From positions 13,836-77,835 of the forward strand of contig CAZNOX010000008.1 in NCBI GenBank assembly GCA_964574875.1: a stretch of 64,000 nucleotides of DNA. The letters are read 5' to 3'. Numbering within the stretch: position 1 is the stretch's first letter; every line of letters starts with the position of its first letter. Under the pieces are notes generated by a model, which saw only the letters and a program-made list of their open reading frames with translations, did not search any database and had not been told where the DNA came from. Source of the DNA: DSCS01 sp035391585 (GTDB lineage: Bacteria; Macinerneyibacteriota; Macinerneyibacteria; Macinerneyibacteriales; DSCS01). Below are positions 1 through 7,599 of the stretch, one piece after another. Position numbers and translations under genes: made by a program.

Positions 1-31
1 AGATGTCTGTGAATTCTTCTTTTGTTTTCAT
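1..31 (-). CDS. N-terminus of an unidentified gene (runs off window)
   Basis: Only the first ten codons are inside the window; they read MKTKEEFTDI. The ATG has a good ribosome binding site (AAGGAG, 8 nt upstream) and a strong sigma-70 promoter about 50 bp further up, so this is a real gene start. The fragment is too short to assign a family or function. Confidence 0.7.
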   Translation of the reverse strand, partial: MKTKEEFTDI

Positions 32-79
32 AACCGTCACTCCTTCTTGTTATTCTTTCATTCGACATACATCTAATTG

Positions 80-108
80 ATTATGATGCAGAGACTCGCT
101 GATGTCAA
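80..108 (-). promoter_or_regulatory. Sigma-70 promoter for the partial gene at the left edge
   Basis: On the minus strand the -35 is TTGACA (103-108), the spacer is 17 bp and the -10 is CATAAT (80-85), so 11 of 12 bases match consensus. The predicted +1 is near 73, leaving a leader of about 40 nt before the ATG at 31. Confidence 0.7.
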
Positions 109-197
109 GTCTGTTTTGATATTTATCGAATTATTTTTTTGAGAAGAAAATGCAGTTGAAAGAGAGCGGAGATGAGGCCGGGACAGAAAGAAAAAAA

Positions 198-271
198 TCG
201 GGGTGAGAGGATTTGAACCTCCGACACCATGCTCCCGAAGCATGTGCGCTACCGGGCTGCGCTACACCCCG
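198..271 (-). tRNA. tRNA-Pro (anticodon CGG)
   Basis: The minus strand folds into a full cloverleaf of 74 nt. The acceptor stem CGGGGTG pairs with CACCCCG, the D stem is GCGC/GCGC, the anticodon stem is CATGC/GCATG around loop TTCGGGA, and the T arm carries TTCAAAT. The anticodon CGG reads CCG proline codons. CCA is not encoded; the discriminator A at 198 is followed on the minus strand by seven Ts that probably end transcription. Confidence 0.95.
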
Positions 272-288
272 ATGGAAAAGACGAAAAG

Positions 289-317
289 AAGATACAGGCA
301 CAGGGGAGGAATGTCAA
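289..317 (-). promoter_or_regulatory. Promoter of tRNA-Pro
   Basis: Minus-strand TTGACA (312-317), 17-bp spacer and TATCTT (289-294). The predicted +1 lies near 282, about 11 nt before the mature tRNA 5' end. The -35 sits almost entirely in the loop of an inverted repeat that follows gcvPB. Confidence 0.6.
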
Positions 318-332
318 GGAGAATTCCTCCCC
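303..332 (-). terminator. Inverted repeat after gcvPB, probable transcript end
   Basis: A perfect 10-bp inverted repeat (GGGGAGGAAT at 303-312, ATTCCTCCCC at 323-332, 10-nt loop) begins 11 nt after the gcvPB stop codon. No T tract follows on the minus strand, so it may be a weak terminator or a 3'-end stabilising hairpin. The tRNA-Pro -35 element overlaps the loop. Confidence 0.5.
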
Positions 333-343
333 CGGCCCGGGAT

Positions 344-1786
344 TTACAGATCCCCTTTATAGACGAGATTGGGTTCTTTAACAGCTGCAGCCTCATCAAG
401 GCGGGAGACCGGTGTCGTCATGGGAGCCTCATGAAGCAGGTCGGGATTCTTCCTGGCTTCATCAGCGATGGCTGTCATGATCTCCACAAATTCATCGAGG
501 GTCTGCTTGCTCTCTGTCTCTGTGGGTTCGATCATCAGCGCCTCATCCACAATAAGGGGGAAATAGACCGTGGGAGCATGGACTCCGTAATCCAGCATGC
601 GTTTTGCGATATCCAGGGTCCTGATCCCGTATTTCTTGAATTTTGCTCCCGACAGGACAAACTCATGTTTGCAGAGCCGGTCATACTCAAGATGATATTT
701 CTTCCGCAGTTTCTTCTGCAGGTAATTGGCATTGAGACAGGCCATCCTCGAGGCCTCTCGGAGCCCGGCCGTCCCCAGCATCTTCACATAGACATAAGCT
801 TTGACCACAACGCCGATATTACCGAAAAACCCGTGAAGTTTTCCGATGGAATGCTCCAGTCCGTATTCAAGGGAATAACGGCGCCCTTTCTTCTCCACCA
901 CAGGGACAGGAAGGAAGGCTTTCAGATGATCCTTCACTCCGATGGGGCCTGATCCCGGCCCTCCTCCTCCATGGGGAGTGGAAAAGGTCTTGTGGAGATT
1001 GAGATGGACGATGTCGAAGCCCATATCCCCGGGCCTGGATAGGCCCATACAGGCATTGAGGTTCGCTCCGTCATAGTAGAGAAGGCCGCCTTTATCATGA
1101 ACGATAGCAGCGATCTTCAGAATATTCTTGTCAAAGAGCCCCAATGTGTTGGGATTGGTCAGCATGAGTCCGGCCACCTCTTCTGTCATGGCCTCTTCGA
1201 GGGCTGACAGATCCACTCCGCCCTGGCGGTTGGAGGGGATGGTGATCACTTCGAACCCCGCCATGGCCGATGTGGCCGGGTTCGTCCCGTGGGCGGAATC
1301 AGGGACAATGATCTTGGTGCGTTTCTCTCCCTTGATGTCGAAATACTTGCGGAAGATCTTGATCCCTGCCAACTCGCCCTGGGCCCCGGCAGAAGGCTGG
1401 AACGTGAACTTGTCCATTCCCGTAATGACCTTCAGCTCTTTTTCCAGGTCGGCCATGAGGGCCAGAAGGCCCTGGATATCTTCATCGGCACTGTAGGGAT
1501 GGACATGGCTGAATCCCTCCATACGCGCCGCTGTCTCATTGATCTTGGGATTATACTTCATGGTGCAGGACCCCAGAGGATACATCCCCTTATCCACATG
1601 ATAGTTGAGGGTGGAAAGAGAGACGTAGTGACGCATCACATCCTGTTCAGAGACTTCAGGAAGAGGGGTGAGATGCTCATCGATAAAGGGGCGGAGGCGG
1701 GGATCGGTCCCCATCTGCTCATCGCAGCGGGGAAGCCCCACAGCTCGTCTGCCCGGTTCGCTGTACTCGAAGATCAGCCGTTCCAT
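344..1786 (-). CDS. gcvPB: Glycine dehydrogenase (decarboxylating) subunit 2
   Basis: This is the beta subunit of the split P-protein of the glycine cleavage system, 480 residues. It carries the pyridoxal-phosphate site: the lysine in NLHKTFSTPHGGGGPG is K266. Together with GcvPA it decarboxylates glycine and passes the aminomethyl group to the lipoyl arm of GcvH. The chosen ATG at 1786 shares one base with the gcvPA stop (TGATG) and follows a GGGGGG-containing ribosome site. A longer reading would enter gcvPA by 36 nt without support. It is the last gene of the operon gcvH-gcvPA-gcvPB. Confidence 0.97.
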   Translation of the reverse strand: MERLIFEYSEPGRRAVGLPRCDEQMGTDPRLRPFIDEHLTPLPEVSEQDVMRHYVSLSTLNYHVDKGMYPLGSCTMKYNPKINETAARMEGFSHVHPYSADEDIQGLLALMADLEKELKVITGMDKFTFQPSAGAQGELAGIKIFRKYFDIKGEKRTKIIVPDSAHGTNPATSAMAGFEVITIPSNRQGGVDLSALEEAMTEEVAGLMLTNPNTLGLFDKNILKIAAIVHDKGGLLYYDGANLNACMGLSRPGDMGFDIVHLNLHKTFSTPHGGGGPGSGPIGVKDHLKAFLPVPVVEKKGRRYSLEYGLEHSIGKLHGFFGNIGVVVKAYVYVKMLGTAGLREASRMACLNANYLQKKLRKKYHLEYDRLCKHEFVLSGAKFKKYGIRTLDIAKRMLDYGVHAPTVYFPLIVDEALMIEPTETESKQTLDEFVEIMTAIADEARKNPDLLHEAPMTTPVSRLDEAAAVKEPNLVYKGDL

Positions 1787-3147
1787 CACTTTTTCCCCCC
1801 TTCTTTCAGAAAGGATGCGCATTCACGGACAAAGGCATCCATCTCATCACTGGTCCGCTTTTCTGTCACGGCGATGAGAAGTTCATTTTTCTTCCGGGGA
1901 TACTGATGCTCCAGGAGGATCCCGGCCAGGAAATGTTTCTTTTTCAGGTAGGCCTTGAGCGCTCCTGCATCCCCTTTGACGGTGACGCTGAACTCATTGA
2001 CAAAGGGTTTGTCGGGATACGAGGCATCCACACCCGGGATCGCCGTGAGTTTCCGGTAGAGGTTGTAGGCCTTTTTATGGGATTGTTCCGCCACGTCACG
2101 TAATCCCTGTTTCCCCATAAGGCTGAGGTAGACAGCGGCAGCCACCGTCATGAGCCCCTGGTTGGTGCAGATGTTCGATGTCGCCTTCTCTCTTCTGATA
2201 TGCTGTTCTCTTGTCTGATAGGTCATGACAAAGCCGCGTTTTCCGTTTTTATCTTTGGTCATCCCGATGATACGCCCGGGAGCCTGGCGGATATACTTTT
2301 CCCTGAACGTGAAGAGGCCGAGATAAGGCCCTCCGAAGGAGAGGGGGATCCCCAGCTGCTGCCCTTCACCCACAACGATATCAGCGCCGCAGGCTCCGGG
2401 TTTTTTGATCAAAACAGAGGCCACAGGGTCGGCCATGACAATAAAGAGTGTCCTGGCATCAGTGATGCGGTCCCGTGCCTTCTGCAGCTCCTCCACAACA
2501 CCCAGGGCGTTGGGATACTGCAGGATCACAGCTGCCGTCTGGTTGTCCAGTTTACCGGCGAGATCTTCATAATCGGTCTCGCCCTCTTTTTCATCGATCA
2601 TTTCGATGACGGCATCAAACCCGTAGAGGTAGCTCTCCACAACACGGAGCCAGTAAGGATTGACAGTCGAGGAGACCAGGATCTTTTTCCTCTTTGTGGT
2701 ATGAAGAGCCATGATGGCCGCTTCAGCCAGCGCAGAGGCCCCGTCATACATGGAGGCATTGGCGACATCCATCCCGTAGATCCGGGCCACCATGGTCTGA
2801 AACTCATAGATGTGCTGAAGCGTCCCCTGACTGACTTCAGGCTGATACGGGGTATAGGCGGTATAAAACTCCGGACGGGAAAGGATATGATCCACTGCGG
2901 CAGGGATAAAGCGGTCGTAAGCTCCCCCTCCCATGAAACAGATATAATCATCAATGGTTTTGTTTTTCGCCGACAGCTCTTTCATGTGTTTCATGATCTC
3001 CATCTCGGAGACCCCCGGGTGAAGGAGACGCTCCTTTTTGAACCGGGCCCTGGCGGGAATATCCTTGAAAAGCTTATCAACGGAATCATATCCGAGAAAA
3101 TCAAGCATCTGCCTGATATCACTCTCGGTATGGGGCGTATAAGACAT
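1786..3147 (-). CDS. gcvPA: Glycine dehydrogenase (decarboxylating) subunit 1
   Basis: The 453-residue alpha half of the two-subunit glycine decarboxylase has the usual family length and opens with the typical Y-P-H-T-x2-D-I-x2-ML segment. In split P-proteins this subunit builds the alpha2-beta2 enzyme and lacks the PLP lysine, which is in GcvPB. The start ATG has a strong GGAGGA site. It lies 29 bp after gcvH and shares one base with gcvPB, so the subunits are translationally coupled. The product is cytoplasmic. Confidence 0.97.
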   Translation of the reverse strand: MSYTPHTESDIRQMLDFLGYDSVDKLFKDIPARARFKKERLLHPGVSEMEIMKHMKELSAKNKTIDDYICFMGGGAYDRFIPAAVDHILSRPEFYTAYTPYQPEVSQGTLQHIYEFQTMVARIYGMDVANASMYDGASALAEAAIMALHTTKRKKILVSSTVNPYWLRVVESYLYGFDAVIEMIDEKEGETDYEDLAGKLDNQTAAVILQYPNALGVVEELQKARDRITDARTLFIVMADPVASVLIKKPGACGADIVVGEGQQLGIPLSFGGPYLGLFTFREKYIRQAPGRIIGMTKDKNGKRGFVMTYQTREQHIRREKATSNICTNQGLMTVAAAVYLSLMGKQGLRDVAEQSHKKAYNLYRKLTAIPGVDASYPDKPFVNEFSVTVKGDAGALKAYLKKKHFLAGILLEHQYPRKKNELLIAVTEKRTSDEMDAFVRECASFLKEGGKK

Positions 3148-3176
3148 GATGTCCTCCTCCGGTTTAAGCCGGTTAT

Positions 3177-3554
3177 CTATTCCGAGATCTCAGTGTATTT
3201 TTTTGAATCCAGGAGATTGTCCAGCTCAGAAGAATCACTCATCTCGATCTCAAAGATCCAGCCTTCTTCATAACAGTCGCTGTTCAGCAGAGCCGGGTCG
3301 TCTTCAAGGGCTTCGTTGACAGCGATCACTTTTCCTGAGACAGGAGAGAGGATCTGTTCCACGGCTTTGACGGATTCCACTTCCACGATCTCGTCACCTT
3401 TGCTGATCTCCTTGCCGATTTCAGGAAGATTGACATAGACAATATCCCCCAATTCAGCCTGGGCATGGTCAGTGATCCCCACACGGATAATATTCTTTCC
3501 CATCTCTTTGGCCCATTCATGGGTCTCCGTATACTTCAGTCCAGCAGGTATCAT
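3177..3554 (-). CDS. gcvH: Glycine cleavage system H protein (lipoyl carrier)
   Basis: The 125-residue lipoyl-domain protein carries the modified lysine in ESVKAV (K63). It shuttles the methylamine group from the P-protein to the T-protein and is reoxidised by dihydrolipoamide dehydrogenase. Start ATG follows AAAGGAG. It heads the operon gcvH-gcvPA-gcvPB behind a consensus promoter. The T-protein (gcvT) and L-protein genes are not next to it; its upstream neighbour is a divergent SPFH gene, so they must lie elsewhere. Confidence 0.97.
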   Translation of the reverse strand: MIPAGLKYTETHEWAKEMGKNIIRVGITDHAQAELGDIVYVNLPEIGKEISKGDEIVEVESVKAVEQILSPVSGKVIAVNEALEDDPALLNSDCYEEGWIFEIEMSDSSELDNLLDSKKYTEISE

Positions 3555-3587
3555 AATACCACTCCTTTCAATATCTATAGATTTCTA

Positions 3588-3616
3588 TTGCCAAATCATC
3601 TTCCCTTATTTATGAT
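3588..3616 (+). promoter_or_regulatory. Promoter of the SPFH-DUF3795 operon
   Basis: Plus-strand TTGCCA (3588-3593), 17-bp spacer, TATGAT (3611-3616). The predicted +1 is near 3623 and the leader is about 50 nt to the ATG at 3674. Its -10 is only 3 bp from the -10 of the opposing gcv promoter. Confidence 0.65.
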
Positions 3617-3619
3617 TGA

Positions 3620-3647
3620 ATTATAGGAAGGCTTCATTCTTTGTCAA
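3620..3647 (-). promoter_or_regulatory. Consensus promoter of the gcvH-PA-PB operon
   Basis: Minus-strand TTGACA (3642-3647), 16-bp spacer, TATAAT (3620-3625): both hexamers are perfect. The predicted +1 near 3613 gives a leader of about 60 nt, too short for a tandem glycine riboswitch. Confidence 0.8.
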
Positions 3648-3673
3648 TTAAAAAACAGATGCGGAGGGGGCTT

Positions 3674-4609
3674 ATGTTAGCAGTCATCTTTCTTGTTCTT
3701 GCGGTGGTGGCACTTCTACTTTTTCCTGTAGCAAAACTGCTCCATATTTCACGGGGCCTGCTCTTTTTGCTTCTGCTCATCTCCCTCGGGGCTTTCGCTT
3801 CCCAGTCTTTTGTCGTCATCGACGCAGGAGAAGTGGGCGTCCAGGTCTTTTTCGGGAAAGTCATCCCGAAACCGCTCTATTCGGGGATCAATTTCAAACT
3901 TCCCCTGGTCGAAGTGGTGAAATACCCGACCCGCCTCAGAGACTACACCATGAGCGCAGCTGAAGGAGAGGGGACAAAAACCGGGGATGACAGTATCTCT
4001 GTGAGGACCTTCGACGGGCTGGAAGTCTTTCTTGATGCCACCGTCTGGTGGAAGATCAATCCTGAGAAGATCCATGACATCTACCGTGACACGGCGAAAA
4101 ACACCCAGGAGCTGGAGGAAAAGGTGGTCCGTCCCGTCTTCCGCACCGAAATCCGCAACGCTGTATCCACCATCACGCTCAACGATCTCTACTCCACTGA
4201 ACGAGAGACCCTGGGAGACAAGATCAAAACACGGCTTGACCAGACCCTGGCGTCCAAAGGCCTGGTCATAGAAAATGTCCTCATCCGGAATATCAAGCTT
4301 CCCGAAGATGTGGAAGACTCCATCCGTCAGAAGATGAAAATCGAACAGGATGCCGAAGCCATGGAAGCAAGGAAGAAGATCGCCCAGAAAGAAGCGGAGA
4401 TCAAAGAGATCGAGGCTGAAGGGCTGGCCAGGGCTCAGGAGATCATCCGCAGGACACTCAGCGCGCAATATCTTCAGCATGAGGCCATCCAGGCCTACCG
4501 CGAGCTGGCCAGATCCCCCAACACCACTTTTGTCATCATGCCCACGACGAATGACGGGACAGGGATGCCGCTGATCCTCAATACGCCCCCTGTCCAGGCT
4601 ACCCCGTAA
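3674..4609 (+). CDS. SPFH/Band 7 (prohibitin-like) membrane protein
   Basis: The start is set at ATG 3674, where GGAGG sits 6 nt upstream, giving 311 residues. Upstream in-frame TTG and ATG codons lack such a site. Two hydrophobic segments occupy roughly residues 1-20 and 28-46. An SPFH domain follows (from about SFVVIDAGEVGVQVFFGKV), then a charged coiled coil rich in E, A, K and R (about 215-270) and a short Pro-rich tail. The family (prohibitin, HflK/C, stomatin) forms ring-shaped membrane scaffolds that often control membrane proteases or lipid domains. The specific role here is unknown. It is followed after 13 bp by the DUF3795 gene. Confidence 0.9.
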   Translation: MLAVIFLVLAVVALLLFPVAKLLHISRGLLFLLLLISLGAFASQSFVVIDAGEVGVQVFFGKVIPKPLYSGINFKLPLVEVVKYPTRLRDYTMSAAEGEGTKTGDDSISVRTFDGLEVFLDATVWWKINPEKIHDIYRDTAKNTQELEEKVVRPVFRTEIRNAVSTITLNDLYSTERETLGDKIKTRLDQTLASKGLVIENVLIRNIKLPEDVEDSIRQKMKIEQDAEAMEARKKIAQKEAEIKEIEAEGLARAQEIIRRTLSAQYLQHEAIQAYRELARSPNTTFVIMPTTNDGTGMPLILNTPPVQATP

Positions 4610-4622
4610 CGAAAGGAGTCCC

Positions 4623-4961
4623 ATGACCATGATCGCTGCCTGCGGCCTGTTGTGTCATGAATGTCCGGCTTTTCTGGCACGTCAAAACGGAGACAAGGCG
4701 TTACAGGAAAAGACAGCCCGGGAATGGTCCCGGATGTATGAGGCTGACCTGAAACCCGAAGAGATCCGTTGCACGGGATGTCAGACAGAAGGGTCAGAGC
4801 TCTTTTCCCATTGTCTCGAGTGCTCTTACAGGAGCTGTGCCCATTCCAAAGGATACACCACCTGCGCGGAATGTCCCGATTATCCCTGTGAAGAGCTGCA
4901 ATCCTTTTTCACCTTTGTCCCCGAGGCAAAAACGGTCCTGGACGATCTGAAAAAGACCTGA
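4623..4961 (+). CDS. DUF3795 cysteine-rich protein
   Basis: A 112-residue protein with the DUF3795 pattern: CGLLCHEC near the N-terminus, then CTGC, CLEC, SC, CAEC and a closing YPCEEL. The regularly spaced cysteines suggest two metal (probably zinc) sites. No enzymatic function is established for the family. The start ATG has AAAGGAG 6 nt upstream. It lies 13 bp after the SPFH gene and is probably cotranscribed with it. Confidence 0.85.
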   Translation: MTMIAACGLLCHECPAFLARQNGDKALQEKTAREWSRMYEADLKPEEIRCTGCQTEGSELFSHCLECSYRSCAHSKGYTTCAECPDYPCEELQSFFTFVPEAKTVLDDLKKT

Positions 4962-4975
4962 TCCCGCCGGGATGA

Positions 4976-5020
4976 AACCTCTTCCCATCCCCGTGTGTCC
5001 CATGGGGAAAAGAGGAGGTT
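4976..5020 (+). promoter_or_regulatory. Possible SD-sequestering hairpin in the lipoprotein leader
   Basis: Upstream of the ATG at 5024, AACCTC (4976-4981) can pair with GAGGTT (5015-5020), and TTCCC with GGGAA inside it. An alternative pairing is CCTCTT (4978-4983) with AAGAGG (5010-5015). Either fold covers part of the AGGAGG ribosome site. This is a hand fold only. Confidence 0.35.
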
Positions 5021-5023
5021 ATC

Positions 5024-6151
5024 ATGCGGTTATTTCAACTCTTTTTCGTCCTTGTCCTTCTGATCTCAGGCTGCGCACGGACGGGAACCCCCACAGTCAA
5101 AAACGGATCATCCCCTGAGAAAGAAAAGATCGGCCTGACCGTGGCTTATGCCTGGCAGCCGACAAACCAGGCTCTGGGGCCCACACGCACGACTTTTTAT
5201 CAAAACCGGATCTACTATCTCCAGTATTACGAGGAGAGTATCAATATCGCTGTCCATGAAAAAGACGGAACACTTGTGGAGACCATCAGGATCCCCCGGG
5301 GAAAAGGGCCCGGAGAAGTGATGTATCCCGTGGGCCTGCGTATCCGCAATGACATCATCTATCTTCCCGACATCCCCCTGCGCCGTGTCACCCTTTTCGA
5401 GATGGACGGGACATTTATCGACACATGGCCCATGAGCCAGGAAGCCGCGGCCGTCTACACCCTGGATGTGAAGGGGGACAGGATGGTCTTCAACAGCTTT
5501 ACCGGAATCATGCTGGGGGTCTCTGATTTCAGGGACAATACCCTGCTCTACTCCATCCCCCTGGAGAACAAAGGGTTTCCCGGCGACGGCGACCCCTTTG
5601 TGGGAGGCCCGGTCCTCTTTGATCCCACTTCCGACGACATCTTTTTCGGCCATGCCGACGCCCCTTACCGCATCGTCCGCTATGACAGCACCCTTCAGCC
5701 GAAAATGGTCATCACAAAAGAGAGTTCCTTCTCTCTGAAGCCGGCTGTCTGGAAAAACCTTCCCGGGCGGACGGATATGTCCGGCGACATGCTTGTCTCA
5801 TCCATGGCCCTTGACGAGCATTACATCTATGCCCCCTTGTGTGAGATGCGCATGGAACAGACCCCGGATCATTTTGAAGTCCATCCGATCAAAGGAGCTG
5901 TCTGTGTCTTTGACAAGGAGACAGGGACGTTCCTTTATGAACTCACCGTCCCTTTTCTGAACGATTTTCAGGGAAACTTCACTGTGATCGGAGCAGATCA
6001 TGAATCCATACTGGTCGCTGTGACCACCAGTGACGAGACCCTCAGCACGCTCTTCCCCCCTGATGATTCAAAGGACTCCTCCATGATGGAGATGATGGGG
6101 ATCGAAGCTTCTCAGGCCATTATCGTGTTCGATAATCCTCTTTACCCGTAA
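5024..6151 (+). CDS. 6-bladed beta-propeller lipoprotein
   Basis: A 375-residue secreted lipoprotein. The N-terminus is a signal peptide ending in the lipobox LISGC (Cys18). The body carries GKGPGEVMYP, the hallmark of the 6-bladed (NHL-like) beta-propeller family, and repeating short beta-strand units. Such proteins are thought to bind ligands or partners at the membrane surface; no enzyme activity can be read from it. It is paralogous to the lipoprotein at 61587-62642, sharing the GKGPGEV, DAPYR/NAPYR and terminal NPL segments in the same order. It sits alone behind a strong AGAGGAGG site and ends at a two-way terminator shared with degP. Confidence 0.85.
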   Translation: MRLFQLFFVLVLLISGCARTGTPTVKNGSSPEKEKIGLTVAYAWQPTNQALGPTRTTFYQNRIYYLQYYEESINIAVHEKDGTLVETIRIPRGKGPGEVMYPVGLRIRNDIIYLPDIPLRRVTLFEMDGTFIDTWPMSQEAAAVYTLDVKGDRMVFNSFTGIMLGVSDFRDNTLLYSIPLENKGFPGDGDPFVGGPVLFDPTSDDIFFGHADAPYRIVRYDSTLQPKMVITKESSFSLKPAVWKNLPGRTDMSGDMLVSSMALDEHYIYAPLCEMRMEQTPDHFEVHPIKGAVCVFDKETGTFLYELTVPFLNDFQGNFTVIGADHESILVAVTTSDETLSTLFPPDDSKDSSMMEMMGIEASQAIIVFDNPLYP

Positions 6152-6157
6152 AAAAAA

Positions 6158-6178
6158 GGGAGGGTGAACCACCCTCCC
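6158..6178. terminator. Bidirectional rho-independent terminator
   Basis: A 9-bp stem (GGGAGGGTG/CACCCTCCC) with loop AAC lies between two converging genes. On the minus strand it is followed by eight Ts, making it a strong terminator for the degP operon. On the plus strand it is followed by a weaker pyrimidine stretch, for the lipoprotein gene. Confidence 0.9.
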
Positions 6179-6209
6179 GTCTTCTCTTTTCTCTTCTTTT
6201 CGTATGACT

Positions 6210-7598
6210 TCAGTAGGGCAAGACTCCCGAACCTTTTTTGGAGACCACGATGGTCTGCATCTGGCCGTCCCGGATCACAGTGAAGTAGAGCCGGTCACGG
6301 TCTTTGAGGTCATCCAGGAGTTTTTCGAGATCTTTGACATCACGGACCCTCTGGCGGTTGACAGCCACGATGACATCATCGGGATAGAGAGCCCGGTAAG
6401 CCGGTGATTTTTTATTCACATCGGTGATCCGCACCCCGTTGTCATCATTTTTCAAAGTCAGTCCCCAGGATTTCTCTTCTGTGGATTTCTGAGGTTTCTC
6501 CTCTTCCAGGCGGGCCTTGATCCTGATGCTTTTCCCGTCTCTGAGGAGGGTCAGGGTGACTGTCTCCCCCGGCTCTGAAAAAGCGATCTTCCGGGCAAAC
6601 ATCGTGAAAGAGTCCACTTTTTCGCCGTTGAGTTCAGTGATGATATCATTGACTGTGATCCCCGCTTTTTCAGCCGGTGATTTCTCTTCCACTTTGACCA
6701 CGAGGAGGCCGTGATCCACATCCAGGTCCAGGTCTTTTTTCACCTGGTCGTTGACCTCCTGGACAGTGACCCCAAGCTGCTGCCTTTTGACTTCTTTATT
6801 CTCGATAAGCTGGATGATGACGTTTTTAGCCATGTTGATGGGAATAGCGAACCCGAGGTTTTGAGCCTGCCCTCCCAGGATCATGGTGTTGATGCCGATG
6901 ACTTCCCCGTTGATGTTGAGAAGAGGCCCCCCGGAATTCCCGGGATTGATGGCGGCATCAGTCTGTATGAAATTATCGAATTTCCCCGCTCCCATCTCAC
7001 GTGATTTTGCACTCACCACACCCACTGTGAGTGTGCGGTCCAGCCCGAAAGGGTTTCCGATGGCGATGGCCCAGTCTCCCACTTCGATGGCTTCAGAATC
7101 ACCAAGGGGGACTGTGGTGAAGTTCTTATTAGGTTTGATCTTGATCACGGCGACATCTGTCTCCGGATCCGAAGCGACCAGTTCCGCATCAAACTTTTCT
7201 CCGTCGGAAAGGCGGACGAAAATGGAATCCGCACGGGCCACCACATGGCTGTTGGTGACGATATAACCCTCTTTACTGATAATAAAACCGGATCCGATGC
7301 TTGTGGCCTTATCTTCCCGGTAAGGGTTTTGGCGCTGATCACCGAAAAAGTCACGGAAAAAATCAAAAAAGGGATCGTTGTTCCGGTACTTCACCGTGCG
7401 CTCTGTTGAAATATTGACCACAGCCGGCATGACATCCCGGAAGATCTTATTAAACTGTGAATGTTCCAGAGGAGCGTTGGTCTCCCGGAAATAGGGCTCA
7501 GCTGTGAGGGTATTGTCCCCCACGATGGCGATAAAATACCCCATGGTCATGGCCAGGATTCCGAAAAGGACGATTTTTACTGTTGTTGCTCTTTTCAT
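6210..7598 (-). CDS. degP: DegP/HtrA-family periplasmic serine protease
   Basis: A 462-residue trypsin-like protease with two C-terminal PDZ domains, the DegP/DegQ layout. An N-terminal hydrophobic segment (about 7-26) exports or anchors it. The catalytic triad is visible: H118 in TNSHVV, D148 in ETDVAVIK and S222 in GNSGGPL. PDZ1 starts near QLGVTVQ and PDZ2 near SWGLTL. It degrades or refolds damaged envelope proteins. It is the last gene of the sigma/anti-sigma/pseudo-protease operon, with its GGAGGT site overlapping the upstream stop codon, so it is very likely under that sigma factor. Whether it is soluble DegP-like or anchored DegS-like is uncertain. Confidence 0.95.
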   Translation of the reverse strand: MKRATTVKIVLFGILAMTMGYFIAIVGDNTLTAEPYFRETNAPLEHSQFNKIFRDVMPAVVNISTERTVKYRNNDPFFDFFRDFFGDQRQNPYREDKATSIGSGFIISKEGYIVTNSHVVARADSIFVRLSDGEKFDAELVASDPETDVAVIKIKPNKNFTTVPLGDSEAIEVGDWAIAIGNPFGLDRTLTVGVVSAKSREMGAGKFDNFIQTDAAINPGNSGGPLLNINGEVIGINTMILGGQAQNLGFAIPINMAKNVIIQLIENKEVKRQQLGVTVQEVNDQVKKDLDLDVDHGLLVVKVEEKSPAEKAGITVNDIITELNGEKVDSFTMFARKIAFSEPGETVTLTLLRDGKSIRIKARLEEEKPQKSTEEKSWGLTLKNDDNGVRITDVNKKSPAYRALYPDDVIVAVNRQRVRDVKDLEKLLDDLKDRDRLYFTVIRDGQMQTIVVSKKGSGVLPY

Positions 7599-7599
7599 A

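Noticed and set aside
2200..3273. Long plus-strand open frame opposite gcvPA and gcvH
   Set aside because: It is antisense to two certain glycine cleavage genes and has no recognisable protein features or ribosome site.
3555..3620. Glycine riboswitch upstream of gcvH
   Set aside because: The predicted leader is only about 60 nt and lacks the conserved tandem aptamer shape.
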